64,000 nt of DNA from Carboxylicivirga linearis (GCF_018271995.1 NZ_JAGUCO010000004.1:124001-188000), one strand, 5' to 3'. Counted from the stretch's first letter, positions 25,905 to 37,450 are shown. The notes: generated by a model not told the origin, from the letters alone. Numbers and translations are program-made.

Positions 25905-27788
25905 TCAAAACTGTTCATACTCATCCTTATTAAAATTAGCATCATAACTTCCTCCTGTATACAAAGGATCGTTTGAAACAATATGCTTTTCGGTTTTACC
26001 ATTACTTCCAACTCGCTCTTCAACCGAAAAAAATCCTACTAGTTTATCCAGATGATGTGCCTGAGAATTTAATTCTTTTGAACTACCTGCTAACTCTTCG
26101 CTACCAGCTGCGCTTTGCTGAGTAACCACATTCAACTGTTGCAGAGCCGAACTTATTTGATTACTCCCTTCCCGCTGCTCTTTCGAACTGGTTGCTATAT
26201 CTTTCATCAGTAAATTGGATTCATTAATAGCAGGTTGTATTTCCTCTAATTTGGCATTAGCATCCAAAGCAAATTCATGACTCTCCTGGGCCAGTTTCAC
26301 TATTTCATTAGCCACGCGCTGACATAATTCTGACAGCCGTTTTACCTCAGCTGCAACAACTGAAAACCCTCTACCATGTTCACCTGCACGTGCAGCTACA
26401 ACGGCAGCATTCAATGCCAAAATATTGGTTTGAGTAGCTATTTCGTTTATTACTCCTATTTTTTCCACAATAATTTTATTGGCTTCTAATGCTTTACCTG
26501 AACCATTTACTGCTAACTGTATACCTTGATGAACTTCGTCCGATTTAGCAGCACATTTTATGGCATTATTAAGGCTTTGTTCTACAGTTGCCATCATCTC
26601 CTCCATGGTGGTTGATACTTCCTCCAGAGCTGCCGCCTGCTCAGAAGCACCTTGTGAAAAATCCTGCGATGTTGAATTAACCTGATCACTTGAAGAAGCT
26701 AATTGCTCAGATCCTACTTTAATATCTCGCACAACCTCTTTTAGCTTCTCATTCATCTTAAACATAGCATTATTTAAACGGGTTAGTTCATCATTTCCGT
26801 CAATCAATACTTTATGATACAATTCTCCTTTGGCTAAGTTTTCAGCTAATATTACCCCACTATCTAACGGCTTGGTAATACTTCTTGATGTAATGCGCGA
26901 AACAACAGTTCCCAGAACAACACCCACCACTAAAAAAATGAATATTACAATATCTGCCCTGTTTATTATATGGCTTTCCTCTTCCAGCATGTATGCTACT
27001 GAAGTGGCCGTATAATGGGCAACTTCAGCTCCACATTTTTGCATATTCCTAAGCTCCACTCCTTGATCGATTAATGACTGTTTAAATCCATTAAAAGCTT
27101 GCTGATAGTTCTGATAACCAACTACAGCTTTCTGAATTGAAGCTTTTTGAGAACGGCTTGCTCCTTTGCTAATTGACTTAAGAACAGTAAAACAAGCCTG
27201 CATTTTATTTTCTAATTGTTCAACAGATGATTCTATTAAATTTCCATTTTTATCTGATGGATTTGAAATAAACATCCAGGCAACTATACGTAATTGATGA
27301 TGAGCGCTAAACAATTTCATTGAATTGTTACCCATTTGAGTTAGATCCCTATCTTCAGTTACAATAGAACCAATCTCTTCGCCATATTTCGACCAACTAG
27401 CCCGGGTTTGTTGTTTCTGCTTCTCAAGCAACATGTATTTCTTGAAGGCAACCATGTAGTTCGAAATCTCTTCATACAACCCTTCTGTAGCCGTTAAATT
27501 CTCTTTATCTGATTCGAGAATAATGGCAACTTCATCGTGTGCCAATTCCAGATATCGAATTGCCTCATCTCCCGCATCAAAATCAATAAATTTTATAAAA
27601 TACATTACTTTCAGGCGGGCTGAAAGTAGATAGGTCTCAGCTTGCTTTATATGATTTGTTGATTCAACAATGGTTCCTGTTTTGGAAAGTGAATACCAAC
27701 CAACCAATCCTACAATAGCAATAAATAAAACCAGAATAACAGATCCAACTAACAAACGAACACGAATAGATAAATGTCTAATTTTCAT
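25905..27788 (-). CDS. Methyl-accepting chemotaxis protein 1
   Basis: 627-residue chemoreceptor. Order: short cytosolic start ([12 protein letters not shown]), TM1 (about 13-33), a helical periplasmic sensor domain to about residue 275 like the HBM/four-helix type, TM2 (about 277-298), HAMP (with [18 protein letters not shown]), and a long coiled-coil signalling domain. The hairpin tip is [27 protein letters not shown]. The N-terminus aligns with the next receptor gene, so they are duplicates. No cheA, cheW or cheY is in the window. The ligand is unknown. Confidence 0.93.
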   Translation of the reverse strand: MKIRHLSIRVRLLVGSVILVLFIAIVGLVGWYSLSKTGTIVESTNHIKQAETYLLSARLKVMYFIKFIDFDAGDEAIRYLELAHDEVAIILESDKENLTATEGLYEEISNYMVAFKKYMLLEKQKQQTRASWSKYGEEIGSIVTEDRDLTQMGNNSMKLFSAHHQLRIVAWMFISNPSDKNGNLIESSVEQLENKMQACFTVLKSISKGASRSQKASIQKAVVGYQNYQQAFNGFKQSLIDQGVELRNMQKCGAEVAHYTATSVAYMLEEESHIINRADIVIFIFLVVGVVLGTVVSRITSRSITKPLDSGVILAENLAKGELYHKVLIDGNDELTRLNNAMFKMNEKLKEVVRDIKVGSEQLASSSDQVNSTSQDFSQGASEQAAALEEVSTTMEEMMATVEQSLNNAIKCAAKSDEVHQGIQLAVNGSGKALEANKIIVEKIGVINEIATQTNILALNAAVVAARAGEHGRGFSVVAAEVKRLSELCQRVANEIVKLAQESHEFALDANAKLEEIQPAINESNLLMKDIATSSKEQREGSNQISSALQQLNVVTQQSAAGSEELAGSSKELNSQAHHLDKLVGFFSVEERVGSNGKTEKHIVSNDPLYTGGSYDANFNKDEYEQF

Positions 27789-28000
27789 AATCCAAGTACT
27801 TTAGGTTTAAGCATTACTTGCCTATTATTAATAAGCAAAAAACTAAAACTTTCCTTGAGGTTATTTATCTATCCGACCGGTTGAATTGTAGCAATATTTA
27901 TTAAATATATTGATTATTAATACAAAAGCAAAACATAAAGTAAGAATTAATACATTTCAAATTTCCTATATAATCTTACAAAACTTATAACTTGCTATTA

Positions 28001-29899
28001 TTATACAATAGCTTCGTAAGCCTCTTCTTCGTACACCTCCGTTTGTGATTGTTGATAACCAGCTTTTTTATCTATTTCATCGTTTCCAATAGATTTATTA
28101 CTGTTATAAGTATATTTTGAGTTTTCATCAACCTTAAAGAAGCTGATTAATCCGTTAAGCTGTAACGCTTGAGAACTGAGCTCTTCTGCACTGCCTGCCA
28201 ACTCTTCACTTCCTGCTGCATTTTGCTGTGTTACAGTATTCAGTTGATGCAAAGCACTGCTGATTTGGTTAGCTCCGTCTCGTTGCTCCAAAGATGCCGC
28301 TGCAATTTCCTTCATCATTGAGTTTGAATCTTCAATAATGGGCAATACACTACTTAATTTTTCACTGGCAATAAGTGACGATTGTCGACTACTCTCAACC
28401 AGCTTGACTATTTCAGCAGCAGCTTGTTGACTCCTTTCAGCCAGATTACGTACTTCGCTGGCTACAACAGTAAAGCCTCGTCCATGCTCTCCGGCTCTGG
28501 CAGCGACCACAGCAGCATTCAATGCCAAAATATTGGTTTGCATAGCAATATCATTAATAACTGCAACCTTACTTGAGATAGTCTTATTATCTTCCATTGC
28601 TATTTTAGATTTCTCATTAGCGTCAGTTAGATTATTATAGGCTTGTTGTGACTTCTCAGCGGTAATTTTAGCATTATTATTACTTTGCTCAATGTTTGCC
28701 AACATTTCTTCCATTGTGGTTGAAACTTCTTCTAATGAAGCTGCTTGCTCACTTGAACCTTGAGACAATTCCTGAGATGTGGTATTTACCTGTTCGCTGG
28801 CTACAGATAATTGATCTGATCCTCCTTTTATTTCGCTCACCACTTCTTTCAACTTATGATTCATCACAAACATAGCATCATTTAGCTTTGATAATTCATC
28901 TTTACCTTCCACCTTTACACTATGATACAGTTCTCCCTCTGAAAGACTGTTGGCCAGATTTAAACTATCTTTTAAAGGCTTGGTAATACTAAGTGAAACA
29001 TACCATGCCACAATTAACCCCACAATCATTGCCACAACCAGTATAATAAGAGATCTGGCTTTAGATCGCTTCATAACAGTTTCTTCCTTTTCAGTTTGAA
29101 CCTTTACTAATTTATCTGTTAAAGTTGCAACTTTAGTACCACTTAACTGCATTCCTCTCATCATCTCTCCCTGTTGAAGAATGGCTCCTTTAAATTTCAC
29201 AAAAGCTTCTTGATAGTTAAGGTATCCATCTGCAGCTTCTTTTATAGCCAATTGAAATGTTGATTGGGGAAATTTTACCTTTGCACGCTCAAGAATTCTT
29301 TGGCAATTAATTATACTTTCCTCCAAATTATTTATTGCTTCAGTATTTATAACACCATCGCTATCACTTTGATTAGCCACAAACTGCCAGGCATTTACCC
29401 TTAATATACTATGAGCATTTAATAACTGTATAGTAATATAGCCCATTTTGTTGAGATGCTTATTACTGGTAAGAACATCGCCAAGATCCGTTCCGACTTT
29501 TGACCAATACAATCGGGTTTCCTGTTTCTGTTTTTCCAAATCAACAAAACCAGAAAAACCTGATTTATAATCCTTAATAGCATTACCAAGCTGATTTAGC
29601 TCTTCAATATCATCATCAACAATACTTAATTGGTAATCAATATTGTTAATAGCGTTATCCATAAAGTCAACTGCCTCATCAGCAGCAACAATGTCACTGA
29701 ATTTAATAAAGTACATCACCTTTAACCTTGCCTTTTGCAAGTTCATTTCAGCAGTTGCCAGGTTTTTGACTTCATTCACTATTGTAGTGGTTTGGTTTAA
29801 TGAATAATGGTTTACAACCCCTACCAATGCAACAAAAAACACTAATATTACAAAAGCAATAGTTAACCGAATCCGAATAGAAAGATTTCTAATTTTCAT
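28001..29899 (-). CDS. Methyl-accepting chemotaxis protein 2
   Basis: 632-residue paralogue of the preceding receptor with the same layout: [14 protein letters not shown]1, helical periplasmic sensor, TM2 near residue 300, HAMP ([18 protein letters not shown]) and signalling hairpin ([27 protein letters not shown]). The ATG at 29899 was chosen because it matches the paralogue start; an upstream in-frame ATG at 29935 would add 12 residues absent from the twin. The signalling halves are much more alike than the sensor halves, suggesting different stimuli feeding one pathway. It has its own promoter (30021-30052). Confidence 0.93.
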   Translation of the reverse strand: MKIRNLSIRIRLTIAFVILVFFVALVGVVNHYSLNQTTTIVNEVKNLATAEMNLQKARLKVMYFIKFSDIVAADEAVDFMDNAINNIDYQLSIVDDDIEELNQLGNAIKDYKSGFSGFVDLEKQKQETRLYWSKVGTDLGDVLTSNKHLNKMGYITIQLLNAHSILRVNAWQFVANQSDSDGVINTEAINNLEESIINCQRILERAKVKFPQSTFQLAIKEAADGYLNYQEAFVKFKGAILQQGEMMRGMQLSGTKVATLTDKLVKVQTEKEETVMKRSKARSLIILVVAMIVGLIVAWYVSLSITKPLKDSLNLANSLSEGELYHSVKVEGKDELSKLNDAMFVMNHKLKEVVSEIKGGSDQLSVASEQVNTTSQELSQGSSEQAASLEEVSTTMEEMLANIEQSNNNAKITAEKSQQAYNNLTDANEKSKIAMEDNKTISSKVAVINDIAMQTNILALNAAVVAARAGEHGRGFTVVASEVRNLAERSQQAAAEIVKLVESSRQSSLIASEKLSSVLPIIEDSNSMMKEIAAASLEQRDGANQISSALHQLNTVTQQNAAGSEELAGSAEELSSQALQLNGLISFFKVDENSKYTYNSNKSIGNDEIDKKAGYQQSQTEVYEEEAYEAIV

Positions 29900-30020
29900 T
29901 TTTGATTGTGAATTTTGATATAATGAATTATTCAATATGAATACATACAGTCAATTCATTATATAATTTTACCAGGTTAATGTCGATTCCAACCCCCAAT
30001 TATATCGGTCTCGACAGATG

Positions 30021-30052
30021 CAAATATAATCTTAGTGTTGAAACAACACAAA
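30021..30052 (-). promoter_or_regulatory. Promoter of chemoreceptor 2
   Basis: Minus strand TTTG (30049-30052), 20 bp, TATATTTG (30021-30028). This leaves a 5' leader of about 115 nt. Confidence 0.65.
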
Positions 30053-30207
30053 ACAACAAATACTCCTTTAGAGTTTGATTATATGGTATTTAAGACATTT
30101 TAACAAAGTGAATATTCACTTTTCCTACATTAAACAACCGAATTATTTGATTAAATATTCGGTAATTTATTACTTTAATTTTTATTCTTAGAACAACTAT
30201 TTACATG

Positions 30208-33045
30208 TCAACCATTACTGTCAACACCAATCACACAAACCAATTTATCTTTTATAACTGTACCTGAAGCAGAAACTCGTTGACACCAAAGAATATAAAT
30301 ACCTGGAGATAAACGCTGTCCTTCTCCATCCAATCCATCCCATATATAATAGCCTTCTCTTTCCATTATACTATTATTTATCAAGTAACGTACCTCACGA
30401 CCTGTGCTATCAAAAATTCGAATATTAGCAGCTACATCAGAATCATCATTATTATACCTGATAATAAGCTGATCCTTATCCCCATCTCCATTAGGAGTGA
30501 AAACATCATAATCTAATGCAATGGATTTATCAGTCTCAGAATTAGAAATAATCTGCGAATTTATATATCCAGGTGTTGCCATTACAGAAGACGCAGCAGA
30601 ATGCCAATTTTGCCTATCTCGTGTTAGCTTATCTGTCGCCAATCGCTCTAAAGAAACACCTTCTGTATCGCGAATCAGGTCAAAGTGCATATCATTGGAG
30701 TATTCTAAAAAATCAATAATTCTTCCACCCTGATTACAAATAACAACCGCCCCTTCCTTATCGGGCATTGTAGGCATTTGTGTATTTAAAAAGGCATATT
30801 TATTCTCACACTTATATTGATCGTATAACGTTAGACTATCCTCACTTAATGTCAAATATTCACCCGGAAACAATAACCTTTGCAGGTTAGAGAATGGATA
30901 GAGCTTTTGAATAATCTTCTCATCATTCCATAACCCAAAATACAGTTCATTTAAGTTGAGCACCTTGTCTGAAACGTTTACCACTTCAACAAAATCAACC
31001 CCATCGGGGTATGGATTGAATAATATTTCATTGATTACAACATCTCCTGAGACTAAAGAATCAGGAATTGCTATCTGAATAGGATGATCATCAATCAACT
31101 CATTTCCTGCCCAATCCCGAAGATTATTAAAATTTACTGAATATTGTTTGTTGGTAACCAACTGCTCCCCAATCTCAAGATCGATGAACTGAAGAAATAA
31201 GGAATCATAAACCCAATTAAAGGATTGTAATTGGGGATGAACTGTAAAACTCCACTCTTCGTCGATACAATTCATAACTTCACTAAAATGGAATCGAAAA
31301 ACGGAATCACTTATAACCTCTGTATAGACATGCCGCGGCTGAATTTCATCTTTATATTCCTGCTGAACCGAATTTTCTATTGAAGGTGTTCCTCCATTTA
31401 AATCAACACTCCATTGCCAGTTATCAGGTCGCCCCGACATATTATCCACATCCAGTCTTTCTACTGACCACCCTCCATCAGCCTTAAACTCCTCGCCGGA
31501 AACATCATCAGGGTAATACTTAAATGACTCTATTACATTGGAAGAATCATCTAACAAAACCAAATTAAAGCCACTATTAGTTAGCCCTGGCCACTTTTCT
31601 ACCTCTATTATATTATTACCCCAGAACTCTGCATCTCGTGATGCAACTAATAAAGCGTGGGAATTTCCTTTAATTACTGAATCAGGCAAGACCGCATTTT
31701 TACCATTCACTTGTAAAACCCAATTCTTTAAAGAAAGATCAAACTCGGTTCTATTATATATTTCAACGTATTCACTCTCCGGTAATTCAACAACCGGATT
31801 TGGATCTGCCATTAATTCGTTAACTACCACATCAAATCTCTCTGGCTGAAAGAACCAAACCTCTGCATTAAAAGCTCGAATGGTATCTCCACTTACATCC
31901 TTCAATCCCATTAATTGCAAATCATATTTATGAGCTTCTTCCAATGAATGATACAATTGAATCCTTTGAGAATGTAGATCATCTGAAGCATCAATAGTAA
32001 AATCGACTACTTCTTCAAAATCCAAAGTCAATCTTGCGTCATCCCAACTATTAATATCAATTGCTTTCGAAAACTGAAACAATAAGCTATTAAGCGACTC
32101 CATTTCACCTTTGATTATCTTTACGCGATGATAACTTACAGGCAATTCAGCCGAAAGTATATTTCCGGAGCGATCAGCTATACCAGAAAGCAGTAGTGTA
32201 TCATTTTCAACATCATCTAAAGCTGGATTAAAATATAACTCTAGTCTATTTAAATCCTCATTATAAAAAAAATCTGAAGCAACTCGTTTTAACTTAGAGA
32301 GGTAGAAATTATTAGGATCTATTGAGGATTGATCGATAGCTTCATCACAAATTAAACGAATGGTTTGGCCATTAAATACTTCATAACTCAAAATTTGCGG
32401 AGGATATTTATCTTGAAAACCAGCTCCTTCTACGCTAATATTATCGAAAAAGAACTTATCTTTTCTGGTTTTGGTGTACTTACAATAAATTCCAAACCAA
32501 AAGGATGAAAAACCTATTTCTTTCTCTGTTTTACCAACTAGAATTTCTCCTTCGCCTATATTATAATTTAAAGTCCAATTATTATCTGTTCGGTTAACTT
32601 TAATATGAAATAAATTTGAATTGGCACCCAATAAACCTTCGTCACTTTGAATGATAATCTCTTCTTCACCGTTTTCTATAATTCCAAGTTCCAATCGGTC
32701 GCTGTTTCTTCCAACATCGCAGAATATTGCCTTTGTTACATTAATTGGATCAGGATTATCCATCACCAGAAAGATTCTCGAATAATTGGAGGTTGAGGGA
32801 CTAAAATCATATTTAATGTCAAAACTCCAAAGGGCATTTTCTATCACCTCCGATTTTGTATAGATAAATGACTCACCTGCAACAGAAGCATTTAATTGTA
32901 ACTGATTTTCAACATTAACAATAAAGCTATCAACCTGTCCGAACCAGGTGGGATTGTTAAGTATTTCACCATCTGAAAAGGATTCGTTTAATTGTGCTAA
33001 TACAACAGTGGGACAAAGCGTTAAAAGCAATAAAAAGCGTTTCAT
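30208..33045 (-). CDS. Secreted lamin-tail-domain protein with T9SS-type C-terminus
   Basis: 945-residue secreted protein. The start at 33045 gives a clean signal peptide (MKRFLLLLTLCPTVVLAQ); an upstream ATG at 33120 would bury it. The N-terminal 220 residues look like a concanavalin-type beta-sandwich. Ig-like segments follow, then two lamin-tail domains (VVNELMADPNP...EYVEIYN near 430 and VVINEILFNPYPDGVDFVEVVN near 700). The C-terminus has FTPNGDGDKDQL, the hallmark of CHU_C/gliding-associated, type B T9SS sorting domains. It is probably exported to the surface or medium by type IX secretion. The activity is unknown; lamin-tail domains often accompany nucleases and adhesins, but no catalytic domain is visible. 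Confidence 0.82.
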   Translation of the reverse strand: MKRFLLLLTLCPTVVLAQLNESFSDGEILNNPTWFGQVDSFIVNVENQLQLNASVAGESFIYTKSEVIENALWSFDIKYDFSPSTSNYSRIFLVMDNPDPINVTKAIFCDVGRNSDRLELGIIENGEEEIIIQSDEGLLGANSNLFHIKVNRTDNNWTLNYNIGEGEILVGKTEKEIGFSSFWFGIYCKYTKTRKDKFFFDNISVEGAGFQDKYPPQILSYEVFNGQTIRLICDEAIDQSSIDPNNFYLSKLKRVASDFFYNEDLNRLELYFNPALDDVENDTLLLSGIADRSGNILSAELPVSYHRVKIIKGEMESLNSLLFQFSKAIDINSWDDARLTLDFEEVVDFTIDASDDLHSQRIQLYHSLEEAHKYDLQLMGLKDVSGDTIRAFNAEVWFFQPERFDVVVNELMADPNPVVELPESEYVEIYNRTEFDLSLKNWVLQVNGKNAVLPDSVIKGNSHALLVASRDAEFWGNNIIEVEKWPGLTNSGFNLVLLDDSSNVIESFKYYPDDVSGEEFKADGGWSVERLDVDNMSGRPDNWQWSVDLNGGTPSIENSVQQEYKDEIQPRHVYTEVISDSVFRFHFSEVMNCIDEEWSFTVHPQLQSFNWVYDSLFLQFIDLEIGEQLVTNKQYSVNFNNLRDWAGNELIDDHPIQIAIPDSLVSGDVVINEILFNPYPDGVDFVEVVNVSDKVLNLNELYFGLWNDEKIIQKLYPFSNLQRLLFPGEYLTLSEDSLTLYDQYKCENKYAFLNTQMPTMPDKEGAVVICNQGGRIIDFLEYSNDMHFDLIRDTEGVSLERLATDKLTRDRQNWHSAASSVMATPGYINSQIISNSETDKSIALDYDVFTPNGDGDKDQLIIRYNNDDSDVAANIRIFDSTGREVRYLINNSIMEREGYYIWDGLDGEGQRLSPGIYILWCQRVSASGTVIKDKLVCVIGVDSNG

Positions 33046-33072
33046 AGGGTGAGGGTTTATAACAAATATTTC

Positions 33073-33080
33073 TATTTTTG
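33073..33080 (+). promoter_or_regulatory. -7 box upstream of asd
   Basis: TATTTTTG followed by CAC, 91 bp before the asd ATG; the -33 region is weak. Confidence 0.5.
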
Positions 33081-33171
33081 CACTAATGTGTAAGCTATTT
33101 AGTATCCACCAACAATACACTAAATACTAAACAAATGCTTGCCAACTAAATATAATTAAAATTTTACAACA

Positions 33172-34182
33172 ATGAAAGTTGCAATCGTTGGTGCCAGTGG
33201 CGCAGTAGGACAAGAATTTTTAAAAGTACTGGAAGAAAGAAATTTTCCAATGGATGAACTGATCCTTTTCGGATCTTCAAGAAGTGCAGGTAAAACCTAT
33301 ACCTTTAAAGGTAAAACACTTACTGTGAAAGAACTGAAACATAACGATGATTTTAAAGATATTGACATTGCTTTGACTTCTGCTGGTGGAGGAACGTCGA
33401 AGGATTTTGCCGAAACCATTACTAAGCACGGAACAATCATGATTGATAATTCAAGTGCCTTCCGTATGGATGAGGATGTACCTCTGGTTGTACCTGAGGT
33501 AAATGCTGAGGATTGTAAAAATGCTCCACGAAACATTATTGCCAACCCTAATTGTACTACAATCCAGATGGTAGTGGCATTAAAACCTATTAATGACATT
33601 TCACACATTAAGCAGGTTCATGTTTCAACATACCAGGCATCTAGTGGAGCTGGTGCAAGTGGTATGGCCGAATTAGAAAATCAGACAAAAGCCATTGTTG
33701 AGGGCAAAGATATTGATGTATCGGCTTTTCAGTATCAGTTAGCAATGAACCTGATTCCTCAGGTTGATGTTTTTACTGACAACAGCTATACAAAAGAAGA
33801 AATGAAGATGTTTAACGAAACACGTAAGATTATGCACAGCGACATTAGAGTTAGCGCTACTTGTGTTCGTGTTCCTATTCTTCGTGCACATTCAGAATCA
33901 ATATGGCTTGAAACGGAGAATGCTATTGCTCCGGAAGAAGCTAAAGAAGCATTTAGAAAAGCAGAAGGAGTAGTACTTATGGATAATCCTGAAAACAAAG
34001 AATATCCGATGCCACTATTCTTAGCCGGTAAAGATGAAGTATTTGTAGGAAGAATCCGCTCAGATCTGGCCAATCCCAATGGATTAGCATTCTGGTGTGT
34101 ATCTGATCAGATTAAAAAAGGAGCAGCTCTTAACGCTGTTCAAATTGCAGAATATATGATTAAAGAAGGTTTGATTAAATAA
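33172..34182 (+). CDS. asd: Aspartate-semialdehyde dehydrogenase
   Basis: 336-residue enzyme that reduces aspartyl phosphate to aspartate semialdehyde with NADPH, feeding lysine/diaminopimelate, threonine and methionine synthesis. It has [14 protein letters not shown] at the NADP site (7-20), catalytic Cys128 in NPNCTTIQ, and the [10 protein letters not shown] segment with the catalytic His. The threonine after Cys instead of the usual serine is a mild variant. It is monocistronic with a strong bidirectional terminator. Confidence 0.97.
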   Translation: MKVAIVGASGAVGQEFLKVLEERNFPMDELILFGSSRSAGKTYTFKGKTLTVKELKHNDDFKDIDIALTSAGGGTSKDFAETITKHGTIMIDNSSAFRMDEDVPLVVPEVNAEDCKNAPRNIIANPNCTTIQMVVALKPINDISHIKQVHVSTYQASSGAGASGMAELENQTKAIVEGKDIDVSAFQYQLAMNLIPQVDVFTDNSYTKEEMKMFNETRKIMHSDIRVSATCVRVPILRAHSESIWLETENAIAPEEAKEAFRKAEGVVLMDNPENKEYPMPLFLAGKDEVFVGRIRSDLANPNGLAFWCVSDQIKKGAALNAVQIAEYMIKEGLIK

Positions 34183-34198
34183 CCATCTTACTATAATT

Positions 34199-34230
34199 TA
34201 AAAAGGCTTGATCTGATCAGGCCTTTTTTC
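34199..34230. terminator. Bidirectional terminator, asd / cyclase gene
   Basis: AAAAGGC...GCCTTTTTT stem with an extended GATC/GATC interior. It overlaps the last codons of the convergent cyclase gene. Confidence 0.85.
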
Positions 34231-35335
34231 TTTTCTTCTTACTTTTCTGTTTTTGTTTAACACCGTAGATCTGAACGGCCTGGCGTTTACCTTTAAGTTT
34301 TACTTTCTGACCATCAATCTCTTTAAAAGTAAACCTTTCCTTATCCTTTAAGGATTCATATAAAACACCTGAAATCAAAAGATTTTCCTTACACACATTA
34401 CACATCGATTCAATTCGGGCAGTAGTATTAAGTGTATCTCCATTAAAGGAAATATCTCTTTTATATCGCCCCACCTGAAGAACCATAATTTCTCCAATAT
34501 GAATTCCTGCTTTAAATTCAGGCATCATACCATATCTGAAATCATAAAAAATACTTTTGCGCTGAATTACTTTTTGGAAAGCATAAAAGGCTTTTATACA
34601 ATTATTATTTCTAAGCCCTTTTTTTAAACTCCAAGAAATAATCGCCCCATCTCCCAGATATTGATATATCTCTCCATGATAATTTTCCACAATAGCCAGA
34701 TCGCTAAAAACATCTTGCACCAAAAAACTGAAATTTTTATGCCCAAGCTGCTCCGCAATGGTAACAGACGATTTCATATCAATAAACATGAAAATACGCT
34801 TTTCAGCACGAGGTTTATTGAGCATGCCCAGTATCCAATACACAAAATTATCCATGCCAATCTTATGCAAGGCACCTCTAAGTAGGTTATTTAAAATACA
34901 CGAAATATAAAACCAACTAAGAAAACGAATGTGAGTTAATGATAATTCAGGCATTCGATTGACCAAACCTTTATAATCTAATAGTTCGTCCCAAGTCAGG
35001 CTTTTATTTTCAGAAAAGAAAACTACCAGGTAACCCAAAATGAAATAAAGTATAAAGCGCAGAAAAACAACAAAGCGAATGGGCGAGTGCCTCATTATTT
35101 TATCTGAGAACAGCGCATCTAAACTGCTAAATAATAGTGCTAGAAAAAAACTTAGTAGAAAAGTGTTTCCATATACATCATCTTTAAGCAAAAGATTAAA
35201 AAAATTCGTAAATATGGAATCAATCCCGGAAATAAAAACAAATAAGGATAAGGATGCTAACCAAAAAAACAAATGGTAAAAAAAGGCCCTGTATAATAGA
35301 TGAATCTTAATTTTAAACTTATCTCTGGAAAACAT
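34217..35335 (-). CDS. Membrane-bound class III adenylate/guanylate cyclase-like protein
   Basis: 372 residues. Four hydrophobic segments (about 17-37, 59-77, 88-108, 136-153) form an N-terminal membrane module. A class III nucleotidyl cyclase domain occupies about 180-362. The two metal-binding aspartates are present: Asp186 in FIDMKSS and Asp229 in YLGDGAII, 43 apart as usual. NTTARIES carries the transition-state Asn/Arg pair. The C-terminus is very Lys-rich (KKQKSKKKRKKA-like). It is probably active in making cAMP, although the substrate-selecting residues are not clear to me. Confidence 0.88.
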   Translation of the reverse strand: MFSRDKFKIKIHLLYRAFFYHLFFWLASLSLFVFISGIDSIFTNFFNLLLKDDVYGNTFLLSFFLALLFSSLDALFSDKIMRHSPIRFVVFLRFILYFILGYLVVFFSENKSLTWDELLDYKGLVNRMPELSLTHIRFLSWFYISCILNNLLRGALHKIGMDNFVYWILGMLNKPRAEKRIFMFIDMKSSVTIAEQLGHKNFSFLVQDVFSDLAIVENYHGEIYQYLGDGAIISWSLKKGLRNNNCIKAFYAFQKVIQRKSIFYDFRYGMMPEFKAGIHIGEIMVLQVGRYKRDISFNGDTLNTTARIESMCNVCKENLLISGVLYESLKDKERFTFKEIDGQKVKLKGKRQAVQIYGVKQKQKSKKKRKKA

Positions 35336-35408
35336 ACTTAATCCGTCCGCTTGTTAGTATATCACCTTTGTTGTACCTATTCGCAACTGTTTTGTTACGC
35401 AATACTAT

Positions 35409-35440
35409 AAAAAAAGAGCGTCAAAAAACGCTCTTTTTCT
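35409..35440 (-). terminator. hflX terminator
   Basis: Stem AAAAAGAGCG/CGCTCTTTTT with a TCAAAAAA loop; T-tract on the minus strand. Confidence 0.88.
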
Positions 35441-35447
35441 TAACTAT

Positions 35448-36668
35448 CTATTCGTCACTATTTTCATCATCGTAGGTTTGATACAAATAATCATTAAAAG
35501 GAAATCGTTTGGTATGTATTTCCTTTACTGCATCATATAATACCTGCTTAAATTCAATAAAGTTAACCTTGTTTTTGGCTGAAATAAATATGCAATTATC
35601 CTGCTTACCCATCCAGGTCTCCTTCATTTCTTCCAACGAAAAGTTATCTCTGGTTTTTGGTGTCAAATCATCCTCCTCTTTAGGAGTATATGAATAGGCA
35701 TCCACCTTATTGAAAACAAGAATGGTGGGCTTCTCTCTTTTATCTATTTCAGTAAGTGTTTCGGTAACTACCTCTATTTGTTGTTCAAATCCCGGATGTG
35801 AAACATCAACTACATGCAAAAGCACATCAGCTTCACGCACCTCATCCAGAGTAGATTTAAACGATTCAACCAAATGGTGAGGTAATTTTCGAATAAAACC
35901 AACGGTGTCAGCTAACAAAAAAGGAATATTATCTATAACCACTTTTCGTACAGTCGTATCTAAGGTCGCGAACAATTTATTTTCGGCAAACACCTCAGAT
36001 TTACTCATCACATTCATCAGAGTACTTTTGCCAACATTTGTATACCCAACCAATGCCACACGTACCAACTTACCTCTATTCTGACGTTGGGTGGTCATTT
36101 GCTTATCAATCTTTTTAAGATCGGTTTTCAGTTTAGCGATTTTATCCCTGATAATACGACGGTCGGTCTCAATTTCTTTCTCACCGGGACCACGCATACC
36201 AATACCTCCTCTTTGACGCTCCAGGTGAGTCCACATTCGAGTTAACCGAGGCAATAAATATTGGTATTGAGCAAGCTCAACCTGTGTTTTTGCATGAGCT
36301 GTTCGCGCTCGACGGGCAAAAATATCTAATATTAGATTAGTACGATCAAGTACCAAAACTTTTAAATTATTCTCGAGGTTACGCAATTGCGAAGGAGACA
36401 ATTCATCATCAAAAATAATGGTCTTTACCTCATGTACTTTCATGTAATCAACTATCTCCTGAAGTTTTCCACTTCCCACAAATGTTTTGGGATCGGGCAT
36501 TGCTAAATTCTGTGTAAAACGCTTCACAGGTTCAGCTCCTGCTGTTTCAGCTAAAAAAGCTAATTCATCCAGATACTCCTCTACTTGCTGCTCTGTAACT
36601 TCGGGTGTTTTCACACTTACCAGTACAACCTTCTCTAATTCCTGTTGAGTCGACAGATTTTCAATCAT
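35448..36668 (-). CDS. hflX: GTPase HflX
   Basis: Ribosome-associated GTPase of 406 residues implicated in rescuing or splitting stalled and heat-damaged ribosomes. The N-terminal HflX domain (FVGSGKLQEI, DDELSPSQLRNLE) leads through RQRGGIGMRGPGEKEIETDRR to a G domain with G1 GYTNVGKST (208-216), G3 DTVGFIRKLPHHLVESFKSTL, and NKVD. It is monocistronic, with a TATATTTG box 23 bp before the ATG. Confidence 0.97.
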   Translation of the reverse strand: MIENLSTQQELEKVVLVSVKTPEVTEQQVEEYLDELAFLAETAGAEPVKRFTQNLAMPDPKTFVGSGKLQEIVDYMKVHEVKTIIFDDELSPSQLRNLENNLKVLVLDRTNLILDIFARRARTAHAKTQVELAQYQYLLPRLTRMWTHLERQRGGIGMRGPGEKEIETDRRIIRDKIAKLKTDLKKIDKQMTTQRQNRGKLVRVALVGYTNVGKSTLMNVMSKSEVFAENKLFATLDTTVRKVVIDNIPFLLADTVGFIRKLPHHLVESFKSTLDEVREADVLLHVVDVSHPGFEQQIEVVTETLTEIDKREKPTILVFNKVDAYSYTPKEEDDLTPKTRDNFSLEEMKETWMGKQDNCIFISAKNKVNFIEFKQVLYDAVKEIHTKRFPFNDYLYQTYDDENSDE

Positions 36669-36690
36669 TCACACTAGTGTTTTAAGGCCA

Positions 36691-36698
36691 CAAATATA
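36691..36698 (-). promoter_or_regulatory. -7 box of hflX
   Basis: TATATTTG on the minus strand, 22 bp before the hflX ATG; a T-rich stretch containing TTTG lies 15 bp upstream. Confidence 0.5.
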
Positions 36699-36714
36699 CT
36701 CATTTATAAGCAAC

Positions 36715-36746
36715 AAAAAACCCTCGCTTGCGGCGAGGGTTTTTTA
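36715..36746. terminator. tonB terminator
   Basis: Stem CCCTCGC/GCGAGGG with loop TTGCG, flanked by six A and seven T residues, so it can work both ways. It ends the minus-strand tonB transcript. Confidence 0.9.
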
Positions 36747-36766
36747 TTTTAGACTTATAAAATAAT

Positions 36767-37450
36767 CTACTGCAATACAAAGTTAATAGGTACAGTATAA
36801 GATACTTTTACTGCTTTACCCCTTTGCTTACCAGGCGTCCAGGCCGGCATTGATTTCACCACGCGAATCGCTTCTTTGTCCAAGTTTGGATCCACTCCAC
36901 GTGCAATTTTAACATCAGTTACTGCACCTTTTGTGTTCACAACAAAAGAAACATAAACACGGCCTTGAATACCGTTCTCCTGTGCAATTACAGGATACTT
37001 TACTGATTGAGCAATAAACTTACGTAATGCTTCTTCACCTCCTGGGAATTCAGGCATCTCTTCTACAATAAAGAATACAGGAGCATCTTCAGCCTCCTCT
37101 TCATCCATTGCCAGATCAGAGAAGTCAACCTCAGTATCTTCCTCCATTTCTGTATCTTCGATGTCCAACTCCTCATCCAACTCCACATCATCCTCAACGA
37201 TGTTTAATACATCGGCTACTTTTGGTGGTGGTGGTGGTGGTGGTGGTTTCACTTCCTCCTGCCTTGTAATAGGCATAATTTCCTCCTCAGCCTCGAGATC
37301 TTCGACCATCTCAAACTGAGATACGTCTACATCGGTTGTTGTCCATTCAAAAGCAATTAAAACAACTGCCAGAGTGACCACCAACCCGATCTGCATAAAG
37401 ACACTCTTTTTGTTCTCAAGATCTGCCTTCGGCGACTTTTTTACTTCCAT
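36767..37450 (-). CDS. tonB: Energy transducer TonB family protein
   Basis: 227-residue TonB-like protein that couples the inner-membrane proton gradient to outer-membrane transporters. A single N-terminal membrane anchor spans about 18-36, followed by an acidic periplasmic linker with an eight-proline run (about 70-77) and a C-terminal TonB domain (from PEFPGGEEALRKFI through VKVSYTVPINFVLQ). No exbB/exbD is adjacent. It is a single gene ending in a strong terminator. Confidence 0.93.
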   Translation of the reverse strand: MEVKKSPKADLENKKSVFMQIGLVVTLAVVLIAFEWTTTDVDVSQFEMVEDLEAEEEIMPITRQEEVKPPPPPPPPKVADVLNIVEDDVELDEELDIEDTEMEEDTEVDFSDLAMDEEEAEDAPVFFIVEEMPEFPGGEEALRKFIAQSVKYPVIAQENGIQGRVYVSFVVNTKGAVTDVKIARGVDPNLDKEAIRVVKSMPAWTPGKQRGKAVKVSYTVPINFVLQ

